Assembly (NCBI RefSeq): GCF_002944405.1
Contig: NZ_CP024307.1
Location: 1,508,501-1,572,500, forward strand
Length of the DNA: 64,000 nucleotides
From: Sinorhizobium fredii
GTDB lineage: Bacteria; Pseudomonadota; Alphaproteobacteria; Rhizobiales; Rhizobiaceae
Direction of reading: 5' to 3'
Shown: one piece after another, positions 19,180 through 27,167 of the stretch
How positions within the stretch are numbered: position 1 is the first letter of the stretch
Layout: each line of letters opens with the position of its first letter
Made by a program: the position numbers and the translations under genes
Notes under the pieces: model-generated
The model's input: only the letters and a program-made list of their open reading frames with translations
Told to the model about the DNA's origin: nothing
The model's database searches: none

Positions 19180-19899
19180 TTATTGGTTATCGCTGCGGGT
19201 CGGTCCGAAAACCGCCTCGAAGGCCTTCCTGATCCGTATGTCCACGTCGGGCATCATAACCGGAAGACCCAGATCGACGAGGCTGGTCACGCCATAGTCG
19301 CGAATGCCGCAGGGTACGATGCCGTCGAAATGGTCGAGATCGGGATCGACGTTCAGCGAGAAGCCGTGGAAGCTTACCCACCTGCGCAGCCGGATGCCGA
19401 TGGCGGCGATCTTGTCCTCGGCCATCGACCCGTCGGGAAGCGGCGGCTTTTCCGGCCGGCGAACCCAGACGCCGACACGATCCTCCCGGCGCTCACCCTT
19501 GACGTTCATCGAATCGAGCGTCCCGATGACGACGCTTTCAAGGGCGGCGACGAAACCGCGCACGTCCTGGCGGCGGCGCTTCAGGTCGAGCATCACATAG
19601 ACGACCCGCTGACCCGGGCCGTGATAGGTGTATTCGCCGCCGCGACCGGTTGCAAATACGGGGAAGCGTCCGGGCGTTACCAAGTCGGTGTCATTCGCAC
19701 TTGTCCCGGCAGTGTAGAGGGGCGGGTGCTCGACCAACCAGACCAGTTCGTCGGCCGTGCCGTCCGCTATCGCGGCCGCCTCCCGCTCCATCGTCTCGAC
19801 TGCCTGTGGATAGTCGACGAGGGAGGGAGCGATGCGCCAGCGCACCGGCGGCGATTCCGGCACCGCAAACATGGTCTGGCTGAGATTTTCACGCTGCAT
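19180..19899 (-). CDS. lipB: Octanoyltransferase (lipoyl(octanoyl) transferase)
   Basis: Transfers octanoyl from acyl carrier protein to lipoyl domains. 239 residues. Catalytic lysine in [19 protein letters not shown] and catalytic cysteine in FDGIVPCGI are present, as are [14 protein letters not shown] and [18 protein letters not shown] second in-frame ATG at residue 10 ([12 protein letters not shown]) is an alternative start. Monocistronic by appearance; divergent from the tRNA gene. Confidence 0.95.
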   Translation of the reverse strand: MQRENLSQTMFAVPESPPVRWRIAPSLVDYPQAVETMEREAAAIADGTADELVWLVEHPPLYTAGTSANDTDLVTPGRFPVFATGRGGEYTYHGPGQRVVYVMLDLKRRRQDVRGFVAALESVVIGTLDSMNVKGERREDRVGVWVRRPEKPPLPDGSMAEDKIAAIGIRLRRWVSFHGFSLNVDPDLDHFDGIVPCGIRDYGVTSLVDLGLPVMMPDVDIRIRKAFEAVFGPTRSDNQ

Positions 19900-20031
19900 G
19901 GGAAAGCCCGTTTGGTAATTTTTTCCGGCCTGTACATGGGGCCGCGCGCGGCAAGAGTCCAGCGTTTCCAGTGCTTCGCGGAGGGGGCGGGGAAATAGTT
20001 CCGTTTCCCGTCAAATTTCTGTCGTCTTACC

Positions 20032-20060
20032 CTTGTGCACCCTGAATCCTTTTGCTACAT
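20032..20060 (+). promoter_or_regulatory. Housekeeping-type promoter of the tRNA-Leu gene
   Basis: CTTGTG (20032-20037), exactly 17 bases, CTACAT (20055-20060). This is close to the Sinorhizobium sigma-70 consensus CTTGAC-N17-CTATAT and is placed to start transcription about 30 bases before the tRNA. Confidence 0.6.
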
Positions 20061-20095
20061 GCAGCCCCGCCGACGCAATCGGCACCTACCACGAT

Positions 20096-20180
20096 GCGGT
20101 CGTGGCGGAATTGGTAGACGCGCAGCGTTGAGGTCGCTGTGGGGCAACCCGTGGAAGTTCGAGTCTTCTCGACCGCACCA
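20096..20180 (+). tRNA. tRNA-Leu (anticodon GAG)
   Basis: 85 nucleotides with encoded CCA end. The acceptor arm pairs GCGGTCG (20096-20102) with CGACCGC (20170-20176). The anticodon arm CAGCG-TTGAGGT-CGCTG gives anticodon GAG, reading CUC and CUU. The long variable arm and a T-loop GTTCGAGTC-like sequence fit a class II leucine tRNA. A terminator follows 15 bases later. Confidence 0.93.
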
Positions 20181-20195
20181 TCAAGATTAAGAAGG

Positions 20196-20226
20196 CCCCG
20201 TAACCTGATGGTTGAACGGGGTTTTT
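20196..20226 (+). terminator. Terminator after tRNA-Leu
   Basis: CCCCGT (20196-20201) pairs with ACGGGG (20216-20221); an inner AACC/GGTT stem continues it. TTTTT follows. Confidence 0.85.
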
Positions 20227-20227
20227 A

Positions 20228-20715
20228 TTTTTCAGGTATTCGCCGCCGGAGGCGATCGACAGGCTCGGTTGCCAAATCGCCGCGGCGCGCACTGCTCCCT
20301 CCGGGCGTCGTTTCCCTCCCGGAATCGTTAGACAGCGCCCGGCTAGGCTACTCACGATGTCACCGTCCCTACACAACATTGTTTACCGCTAAATTCGTGA
20401 AATCCTAAAAAAAAAGTCGGCGAAAGGCCGGGTTTTGGTTATGCTCTTATTGTCATGACGGATTCGCGAGAAGCGCCGGCATGATGGGGTGACAGAGCGA
20501 CGAGTCTTGCGGAATGGCGTCCTCGATCCTTGGATTAAGGCGCCGATCGATCGGTCCCGAACTGATGTGCGGATGTCGTCGTGAGCTGCTGCTTCGGCAT
20601 CCGCTTGTAGTGCCGGTTAAGAAGGAACTTTGAAGTCAGGAAACCGTTCACTTGAAGCAATAGCCGATTGGCAGCGATCCCGGTTCAACCAAGCGGCTTG
20701 CCGCGGGAGAGCACG
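20228..20715 (+). other. 488-base noncoding leader region before prkA
   Basis: No credible gene. It holds a run of nine A residues near 20407-20415, followed by GTCGGCGAAAGGCCGGGTTTTGG, and a GGAAC-type candidate promoter at 20624. The length suggests a long 5' leader or several promoters for the prkA operon. Ribosome binding site GGGAGAG lies directly before ATG 20716. Confidence 0.5.
20624..20647 (+). promoter_or_regulatory. Weak candidate EcfG/RpoE2 promoter of prkA
   Basis: GGAAC (20624-20628), 15 bases, CGTT (20644-20647). The general-stress sigma factor consensus in Rhizobiales is GGAAC-N16/17-CGTT, so the spacer is one base short. Placed 69 bases before the prkA start. Confidence 0.28.
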
Positions 20716-22665
20716 ATGCAAAGGAGTGAATCTGACGTCTTCGACCTCTTTTCGGAGATCTATTCGAGTGCAGCGCAAGAAGAGATAAGTCTACAGGAAT
20801 ATCTCCTCGCATGTCGCGACGACAAGAGCATGTATGCCACCGCGCAGGAGCGGATGGTGGATGCCATTGGAGAGCCGGTTCTCGTCGATACCAGTGCTGA
20901 CGAGCGTCTCGGCCGAATCTTCGCCAACCGAACCATCAAAATTTATCCGGCCTTCTCCGATTTCTTCGGCATGGAAGACACGATCGAGCGGATCGTCGGT
21001 TACTTCCGCTACGCTGCCCAGGGTCTCGAGGAGCGCAAGCAGATTCTCTACCTGCTCGGTCCGGTCGGCGGCGGTAAGTCGTCGCTTGCGGAGCGGCTGA
21101 AGAAGCTCATGGAGCAGCGGCCGATCTATACGCTCATGGTCGACGGCAAGATCAGCCCGGTCTTCGAGTCGCCCCTGGGCCTGTTTCACCCCGAGCGCAT
21201 GGCCGACCTGCTCGAGGACAAATACGGTATCGCAAGGCGACGGCTGACCGGCCTGATTTCGCCCTGGGCCTCAAAGCGGCTCGACGAGGTCGGCGGCGAC
21301 ATATCGAAATTCAGCGTCGTCAAGCTGACCCCCTCGCGCCTGCGTCAGATCGGCATCGCCAAGACAGAGCCCGGCGACGAGAACAACCAGGACGTCTCCT
21401 CGCTGGTCGGTAAGGTCGACATCCGGCAGCTGGAAAATTACAGCCAGGCGGACCCGGATGCCTATTCCTATAGCGGCGGCCTCAACCGCACCACGCAGGG
21501 CCTGCTGGAATTCGTGGAGATGTTCAAGGCCCCGATCAAGGTCCTGCACCCGCTGCTGACGGCGACCCAGGAGGGCAGCTACAACGGCACGGAAAACTTC
21601 GGTGCCTTCCCCTATCAGGGCACGATCCTGGCGCACTCCAACGAATCGGAGTGGCTGCAGTTCAAGAACAATCGCAACAACGAGGCGTTCCTCGACCGCA
21701 TTCTGGTGGTCAAGGTTCCCTATTGCCTGCGCGTCACCGAAGAGAAGATGATCTATGAGAAGCTTCTCCGCGAGAGCGAGCTCTTCAACAATCCGTGCGC
21801 GCCCGAGGTGCTGGAGATCCTGAGCCGCTTCACGGTTTCCACCCGGCTCGTCCCCCATGAGAACTCGTCGCTCTACACGAAGATGCGTGTCTATGACGGC
21901 GAGAACCTCAAGGATGTCGATCCGAAGGCGCGCTCGGTCCAGGAATATCGCGATGCCGCCGGCGTCGACGAAGCCATGACCGGTGTCAGCACGCGCTTCG
22001 CCTTCAAGGTCCTGTCGGAAACCTTCAACTACGATACGAAGGAAGTCTCGGCCGATCCCGTCCACCTGATGTACATCATGGAACAGGCCATCAAGCGCGA
22101 GCAGTTCGCGAAGGAAACGGAAGCGGCCTATCTCGACTTCATCAAGTCGGAACTCGCCAGCCGCTATGCCGAGTTCATCGGCCATGAAATCCAGAAAGCC
22201 TATCTGGAATCTTACAGCGAATACGGCCAGAACCTCTTCGACCGCTACATCGCCTATGCCGACGCATGGCTCGAGGACCAGGACTTCAAGGACCCCGACA
22301 CGGGGCAGATCCTCAACCGCAAGATCCTCGACAGCGAGCTGTCGCAGATCGAAAAGCCGGCGGGCATTGCCAACCCGAAGGACTTCCGCAACGAGGTCGT
22401 CAAGTTCACCCTGCGGGCCCGCGCCAAGAATCATGGGCGCAACCCGTCCTGGACGAGCTACGAAAAGCTCAGGGAAGTCATCGAGAAGCGCATGTTCGGT
22501 CAGGTCGAGGACCTGCTGCCGGTGATCAGCTTCGGTTCCAAGAAGGACAGCGCGACCGAGAAGCAGCATGCCGAATTCGTCCAGCGCATGAAGGAGCGCG
22601 GCTACACCGAACGGCAGGTGCGTCGATTGGTCGACTGGTACATGCGCGTCAACAAGGCGGGCTGA
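20716..22665 (+). CDS. prkA: PrkA-family serine protein kinase
   Basis: 649 residues, full length. Start ATG 20716 (MQRSESDVFDLFSEIYSS) is chosen because of the good ribosome binding site and family N-terminus. An AAA-type domain has the P-loop GPVGGGKSS (residues 115-123), while the C-terminal part is related to serine kinases (AIKREQFAKETEAAYLDFIKS region onward). PrkA/YeaG homologues respond to starvation and stress; in E. coli YeaG works with YeaH. It is 24 bases upstream of the yhbH-type gene and heads a three-gene operon with spoVR. Confidence 0.94.
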   Translation: MQRSESDVFDLFSEIYSSAAQEEISLQEYLLACRDDKSMYATAQERMVDAIGEPVLVDTSADERLGRIFANRTIKIYPAFSDFFGMEDTIERIVGYFRYAAQGLEERKQILYLLGPVGGGKSSLAERLKKLMEQRPIYTLMVDGKISPVFESPLGLFHPERMADLLEDKYGIARRRLTGLISPWASKRLDEVGGDISKFSVVKLTPSRLRQIGIAKTEPGDENNQDVSSLVGKVDIRQLENYSQADPDAYSYSGGLNRTTQGLLEFVEMFKAPIKVLHPLLTATQEGSYNGTENFGAFPYQGTILAHSNESEWLQFKNNRNNEAFLDRILVVKVPYCLRVTEEKMIYEKLLRESELFNNPCAPEVLEILSRFTVSTRLVPHENSSLYTKMRVYDGENLKDVDPKARSVQEYRDAAGVDEAMTGVSTRFAFKVLSETFNYDTKEVSADPVHLMYIMEQAIKREQFAKETEAAYLDFIKSELASRYAEFIGHEIQKAYLESYSEYGQNLFDRYIAYADAWLEDQDFKDPDTGQILNRKILDSELSQIEKPAGIANPKDFRNEVVKFTLRARAKNHGRNPSWTSYEKLREVIEKRMFGQVEDLLPVISFGSKKDSATEKQHAEFVQRMKERGYTERQVRRLVDWYMRVNKAG

Positions 22666-22689
22666 GGTGCGGTTAGCAGGGGGCAGCAT

Positions 22690-24003
22690 ATGCCGAACTT
22701 TATCGACCGCCGCCTTAACCCGAAGGACAAGAGTCTCGGTAACAGGCAGCGCTTCCTGAAGCGCGCGCGCGAGGAACTGAAGCGGGCCATCAAGGAACAG
22801 GTCAAGTCGGGCAAGATCGCCGACGTCGATGCTGACCACAACGTTTCGATGCCCGCCCGCGGCGTCAGCGAGCCGACCTTCCAGCCGGCCGGCGATACCG
22901 GCGAAAGGAAATATGTCCTGCCCGGCAATCGAGAGTTCGCGGCGGGCGATCGTCTGCCGAAGCGGGCTTCCGGCGGCGGTGCCACCGGCGCCGGCGCCGG
23001 AACCGGGCGGAGCGAGGACGAATTTCAATTCGTCCTGTCGCGCGAGGAGGTGCTCGATCTCTTCTTCGAGGACCTGGAACTTCCCGACATGGTGAAGCTC
23101 AACCTCAAGGAGTCCGTCGCCTTCAAGCGCCGCCGGGCGGGTTTTGCCGCGACCGGTTCCCCCACGAATATCAACGTCGGCCGTACGATGCGCAACAGCT
23201 TCGGCCGCCGCATCGCCCTGCACCGGCCGGGGCGAAAGGAAATGGAGGCGATCGCGGCGGAGATCGCCAGGTTGGAGGCGGAGCCGAAGGCAAGTACGAA
23301 AGACCAGCAGCGCCTCGGGGAACTGCGTGAGGCGCTGGAAAAGCTGGAGCGCCGGCGCCGGCGCATTCCCTATGTCGATCCGGTCGACATCCGCTTCAAC
23401 CGCTTCGAGCCGCAGCCGCTGCCGAATGCCAGCGCCGTGATGTTCTGCCTTATGGATGTTTCCGCTTCCATGGGCGAACGCGAGAAGGACCTTGCGAAGC
23501 GCTTCTTCGTGCTGCTGCACCTTTTCCTGAAGCGGCGCTACGACAGGATCGACATCGTCTTCATTCGCCACACGGACGAGGCGGGCGAGGTGGATGAGAA
23601 CACCTTCTTCTACAGCAAGCAGAGCGGCGGCACGATTGTCTCGACGGCGCTCGAGGAGATGCTCCGGGTGATTCGAGAGCGCTATCCGGCCCGCGAATGG
23701 AACATCTATGCCGCGCAGGCTTCGGACGGCGAGAACATCTCGGGCGACTCGGAGCGGTGCGCGTCGCTGCTGCACGATGAATTAATGCGGCTCTGCCAGT
23801 ATTACGCCTATGTCGAGATCATCGACGAGCGCGAGACGGAGATTTTCGGCACCACCGACAACGGCACCTCGCTCTGGCGCGCCTATCGCACGGTCGATGG
23901 CGAATGGCCGAATTTCCAGATGACCCGCATCGCCAAGCCAGCGGACATTTATCCCGTCTTCCGGAAACTCTTCGGCAAACAGCCGGCTGTGCAAGCGCGT
24001 TAG
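22690..24003 (+). CDS. YeaH/YhbH family (DUF444) protein
   Basis: 437 residues, partner of PrkA-type kinases. The N-terminus is NFIDRRLNPKDKSLGNRQRFLKR-like. A disordered Gly-rich linker at residues about 92-108 precedes a VWA-like domain with a MIDAS-type motif DVSASM (Asp256). Downstream are RHTDEAGEVDENTFF and GGTIVSTALEEML, characteristic of DUF444. Likely a metal-binding adaptor. The only linkers are 24 bases before it and 15 after it, inside prkA-yhbH-spoVR. Confidence 0.93.
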   Translation: MPNFIDRRLNPKDKSLGNRQRFLKRAREELKRAIKEQVKSGKIADVDADHNVSMPARGVSEPTFQPAGDTGERKYVLPGNREFAAGDRLPKRASGGGATGAGAGTGRSEDEFQFVLSREEVLDLFFEDLELPDMVKLNLKESVAFKRRRAGFAATGSPTNINVGRTMRNSFGRRIALHRPGRKEMEAIAAEIARLEAEPKASTKDQQRLGELREALEKLERRRRRIPYVDPVDIRFNRFEPQPLPNASAVMFCLMDVSASMGEREKDLAKRFFVLLHLFLKRRYDRIDIVFIRHTDEAGEVDENTFFYSKQSGGTIVSTALEEMLRVIRERYPAREWNIYAAQASDGENISGDSERCASLLHDELMRLCQYYAYVEIIDERETEIFGTTDNGTSLWRAYRTVDGEWPNFQMTRIAKPADIYPVFRKLFGKQPAVQAR

Positions 24004-24018
24004 GGAGAGGCGACCGGG

Positions 24019-25572
24019 ATGCCAAAAAAGGGTGCGGCTTCAAACCTGCTGTTTCAGGGCTCCGACTGGAATTTCGAGACGCTTTCGCGCACCTACGATG
24101 CGATCGAGACCGTCGCGCTCGATGATCTTGGGCTCGACGTTTATCCGAACCAACTCGAGATCATCTCTTCCGAACAGATGCTCGACGCCTATTCTTCCGT
24201 CGGCATGCCGCTGATGTACCAGCACTGGTCCTTCGGAAAGCGCTTCGTCTTCGAGGACCACCTTTATCGCAGGGGCAGGCGCGGCCTTGCCTATGAGCTG
24301 GTGATCAACTCCAATCCCTGCATCACCTACCTGATGGAAGAAAACACCATGGCCATGCAGGCCCTGGTGACGGCGCACGCGGCCTTTGGCCACAACCATT
24401 TCTTCAAGAACAATTACCTGTTCCGGCAATGGACCGATGCCAGCGCCATACTGAGCTACATGGAGTTCGCCAAGAAATACATCACCAAATGCGAGGAGCG
24501 CTACGGAACCACCGCCGTGGAGGCCATCCTCGACTCCGCCCATGCGCTCATGGATCAGGGCGTCTTCCGCTACCGCCGGCCGCCGAGGCTGTCTTCCGAA
24601 AAGGAGCGGGAGCGGATGCGCGAAAGGCTGGAATACGAGGAGCAGACCTATAGCGACCTGTGGCGGACGCTGCCGACGACAAGCGAGAGCAGTGATCCGG
24701 ACGCCGTCGAGCGGGACGTTTCGGAGCGCAAGAAGGCGCTCAACCTGCCGGATGAGAATTTGCTCTACTTTCTCGAGAAGACCAGCCTGATTCTCGAACC
24801 GTGGCAGCGCGAAATCCTGCGGATCGTCCGCGTCATCGCCCAGTATTTCTATCCGCAGCGGCAGACCAAGGTGATGAACGAGGGATGCGCGACCTTTGTT
24901 CACTACACGATCATGAACACTCTCTTCGACCAGGGGAGAATAACCGAAGGCGCGATGCTGGAGATCCTCCAGAGCCACACCAATGTCGTCTTCCAGCCCT
25001 CCTTCGACGATCCGCGCTTTCCCGGGATCAACCCCTATGCGCTCGGCTTCGCCATGATGCAGGACATCGAGCGGATCTGCGTCGATCCGACGTCCGAAGA
25101 CCGCGACTGGTTTCCCGACATCGCAGGCAGCGGCAACTGGCGCGAGACGCTGCTGGATGCCTGGGCAAACCACCGCGACGAGTCCTTCATCCTGCAATAT
25201 CTGAGCCCGGCGCTGATCCGCAAATTCAGGCTGTTCCTGCTGTCGGACGAGGCGGACGAGAAGTATTGCGAGGTCGCCTCGATCCACAACGAGCGCGGTT
25301 ACGAGGCAATCCGGGCGGCGCTTGCGCGAAGCTACGACATTGGCGCCAACCAGCCGGACATTCAGGTCATGGACGTCGACCTTCTGGGTGATCGCCACCT
25401 CCGGCTGCAGCACAATGTCAAGAACGGCATCCTTCTCGAGGAGTCCAGCCGCGATGCGACCCTGCGGCATGTTCGCCATCTGTGGGGTTATGAGGTCAGC
25501 CTCGCCGGCGTCGAGGCCGAAACCGGCGAGACGCTCTACGAGTGCTCGACAGCGGATATAGAGGAAGATTAG
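24019..25572 (+). CDS. SpoVR family protein
   Basis: 517 residues, near the family length. The N-terminal motif LLFQGSDWNFETLSRTYDAIE and the block YFYPQRQTKVMNEGCATFVHY, with its conserved HYxxM-like region and acidic residues, identify SpoVR. Named after a Bacillus cortex-formation gene, but common in non-sporulating proteobacteria next to prkA and yhbH. No spore genes are seen here. Third gene of the operon; a long hairpin follows. Confidence 0.94.
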   Translation: MPKKGAASNLLFQGSDWNFETLSRTYDAIETVALDDLGLDVYPNQLEIISSEQMLDAYSSVGMPLMYQHWSFGKRFVFEDHLYRRGRRGLAYELVINSNPCITYLMEENTMAMQALVTAHAAFGHNHFFKNNYLFRQWTDASAILSYMEFAKKYITKCEERYGTTAVEAILDSAHALMDQGVFRYRRPPRLSSEKERERMRERLEYEEQTYSDLWRTLPTTSESSDPDAVERDVSERKKALNLPDENLLYFLEKTSLILEPWQREILRIVRVIAQYFYPQRQTKVMNEGCATFVHYTIMNTLFDQGRITEGAMLEILQSHTNVVFQPSFDDPRFPGINPYALGFAMMQDIERICVDPTSEDRDWFPDIAGSGNWRETLLDAWANHRDESFILQYLSPALIRKFRLFLLSDEADEKYCEVASIHNERGYEAIRAALARSYDIGANQPDIQVMDVDLLGDRHLRLQHNVKNGILLEESSRDATLRHVRHLWGYEVSLAGVEAETGETLYECSTADIEED

Positions 25573-25594
25573 CCGACGCGTTGCCCGAAAAGCG

Positions 25595-25630
25595 CATTCG
25601 CGACGATCTTGGATGAGATCGTCGCGAATG
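25595..25630. terminator. Long perfect hairpin between convergent spoVR and the 25646 gene
   Basis: Fifteen-base perfect stem: 25595-25609 (starting CATTCGCGACG) pairs with 25616-25630, around the six-base loop TGGATG. There is no T-run on either strand, so it is a 3'-end protector or weak bidirectional terminator rather than a standard one. Confidence 0.6.
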
Positions 25631-25645
25631 CCGGCCGATCTGCGG

Positions 25646-26014
25646 TCACTTCTCGGTGCCGTCGGGCGCGACTTGCTGCACTTCTCCGCCGGTCCCGGTT
25701 TGCGCGGTCGGGTCCCGGTCGGTTGGCGCCGGTATCGCCGGCGTGGACTGATCCTGATTGACGCTGCCCGTTTGCTCGGTGGAAGGTCCGGGCTGCATCT
25801 GTTCCGTTTCCGCCGTCTGATCGCTGTCGATGGCTTCGCCCCAGATTGCGACCGCACCCCAGGCGACGAAGGCTAGCAGGAGCCCGCCGAGGAGTACTGC
25901 CAATATCGCCGTGCCGCTGCGGCCCTGCTTTGCCTCCGCAGCCGAAAATCTCTTTCTCTCGGGGTCGTGCGTAGCACTTGTCGGATCGCCGCGTTCATCG
26001 AGATATTTAGCCAT
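25646..26014 (-). CDS. Small single-pass membrane protein under an RpoE2-type promoter
   Basis: 122 residues from ATG 26014, preceded by AAGGAGAG. The N-terminal 33 residues are charged and cytoplasmic by prediction (MAKYLDERGDPTSATHDPER), one membrane helix follows (about 34-58, TAILAVLLGGLLLAFVAWGA), then a Gln/Thr/Pro-rich periplasmic tail of about 60 residues with no cysteine. I know no function. The promoter at 26044-26068 places it in the general stress regulon. A longer frame open to 26293 is not used because it lacks the RBS and crosses the promoter. Confidence 0.75.
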   Translation of the reverse strand: MAKYLDERGDPTSATHDPERKRFSAAEAKQGRSGTAILAVLLGGLLLAFVAWGAVAIWGEAIDSDQTAETEQMQPGPSTEQTGSVNQDQSTPAIPAPTDRDPTAQTGTGGEVQQVAPDGTEK

Positions 26015-26043
26015 GGCATCTCTCCTTGGTTTTGTCCCTGGAG

Positions 26044-26068
26044 AACGGGCTTGGCATCGCAATGTTCC
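26044..26068 (-). promoter_or_regulatory. EcfG/RpoE2-type promoter
   Basis: Read on the minus strand: GGAAC (26068-26064), 16 bases, CGTT (26047-26044). This matches the general-stress consensus of Rhizobiales, GGAAC-N16/17-CGTT, exactly. It lies about 30 bases before the start codon at 26014, with an AAGGAGAG ribosome binding site between. Confidence 0.78.
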
Positions 26069-26075
26069 GAGAGGA

Positions 26076-26333
26076 TCAGTCGCCGAGGGAATCGACCACG
26101 CTGCGGCGGATGAGCTTGTAGGTGTGGTCGGGCTGGACCTCGTAGGTCTCGTAAACCGTTCTGCCCTCGTGCAGGAACCGGTTCTGGATCTTCGTGCCCG
26201 GTGCCGCCTGGGTCTTCCGCGACGAGGCCGACTCCCCATAGGTGAGGCTTCCGGGGAGCGGCTCGAGATCGGGCGTGGCGGTGCAGCCTGCAAGCGCCGC
26301 GGCGCAGAGGAGGGTGAGACGCAGATATTTCAT
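26076..26333 (-). CDS. Small lipoprotein
   Basis: 85 residues with a clear lipoprotein signal: MKYLRLTLLCAAALAGC, the lipobox LAGC placing the modified cysteine at residue 17. The mature part is 69 residues and contains the pattern RFLHEGRTVYETYEVQPDH, which suggests a small beta-rich domain. Function unknown; similar tiny lipoproteins occur in other Rhizobiaceae (recollection, not checked). It is upstream of and on the same strand as the 122-residue membrane protein, 61 bases apart, but that gene has its own promoter. Confidence 0.8.
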   Translation of the reverse strand: MKYLRLTLLCAAALAGCTATPDLEPLPGSLTYGESASSRKTQAAPGTKIQNRFLHEGRTVYETYEVQPDHTYKLIRRSVVDSLGD

Positions 26334-26465
26334 CGCATGTCCTTCGGTTTCAATTTCGCTGTCGTTTCGGCTCTTGTTTCCGATTTGCGGGATAGGGCAG
26401 GTTTCCGGCGTGAGCGACCCTATTGAAGCGTAGGCTTTCGCGCAACCGCAGGGCGCGGCCAGATC

Positions 26466-26957
26466 TCAGCGCAGTTTCTCGAACCGCTTCACCGCGCGAT
26501 CCCGCTTCAGCCTCGACAGCCGACGGAGCCAGAAGATGCCGTCGAGCTGGTCGATCTCGTGCTGCAGGCAGACGGCCATCAGGCCGCTGGCCTCCTCCTC
26601 GCGCGTCTCGCCCGCCATCGTCTGGTAACGGACGCGAACGCTCATCGGCCGCTCCACGTCCTCGGAAATGCCGGGCATCGAGACGCTGCCCTCGCTGTGG
26701 CGCGCCGTGGCTTCCGAGTGCCAGACGATCTCAGGATTGACGAAGCAACGCGGACCCGTCTGGCGGTCCAGCTCAATCACCGTCACCCGTGTGAGGACGC
26801 CGATATGCGGGGCGGTGATGCCGATTCCGGGAGCCGCGCGCATCGTCTCGGTGAGATCGTCGACGAGGGCGTGAAGGTCATCGTCGAAACGGGTGACGAT
26901 TTCGGCGCTGATCCCGAGCGTCGGATGTGGAAACCGGATGATAGGTCGAAGTGCCAT
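26466..26957 (-). CDS. Peptide deformylase-like protein with altered catalytic motifs
   Basis: 163 residues, deformylase length and fold motifs. The three family motifs are changed: GxGxAAxQ is GIGITAPH (residues 44-51, Gln to His), EGCLS is EGSVS (Cys to Ser91), and HExxDH is HEIDQ (residues 133-137, second metal-binding His to Gln). The remaining His133 and Glu134 are kept. Canonical deformylases need that Cys and both His for metal, so this paralogue is probably catalytically dead or works on something else. The substitutions were confirmed at codon level (AGC for Ser, CAG for Gln). Divergent from mgtE. Confidence 0.85.
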   Translation of the reverse strand: MALRPIIRFPHPTLGISAEIVTRFDDDLHALVDDLTETMRAAPGIGITAPHIGVLTRVTVIELDRQTGPRCFVNPEIVWHSEATARHSEGSVSMPGISEDVERPMSVRVRYQTMAGETREEEASGLMAVCLQHEIDQLDGIFWLRRLSRLKRDRAVKRFEKLR

Positions 26958-27167
26958 GCGGATGCTCTCTTGCGTGAATGACTGCCTCGTTCTGCGTCGG
27001 AGCCGGCAGCCTTACTCGTTTCACTTTTTTCATGTGCATTTGCAACAGCTTGGAGAAAAGGTCCGCGGCCCCGCGTCAACGTGTGGACCTTGGCGGAGCT
27101 TTGCGCTAGGGGCAATGGGCTGTCCATAGCGCAGGTTCAGGCGGCGTGTACTTCTGGAGGCGGGTCC

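Noticed and set aside
21271..23775. 834-codon open frame on the minus strand opposite prkA and yhbH
   Set aside because: It mirrors the third-base bias of real genes on the plus strand, lacks conserved motifs, and is rich in Arg, Asp and Gly as typical antisense shadow frames in GC-rich genomes.
20716..25572. Sporulation gene cluster
   Set aside because: The names PrkA and SpoVR come from Bacillus, but the same genes occur in non-sporulating proteobacteria; nothing else in the window points to sporulation.
24040..25857. 605-codon minus-strand frame opposite spoVR
   Set aside because: Shadow frame without RBS or motif; spoVR on the plus strand is intact.
26958..27167. Magnesium riboswitch before mgtE
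   Set aside because: I looked for the M-box and similar folds and found no recognisable core; MgtE here likely is controlled by its own CBS domains.
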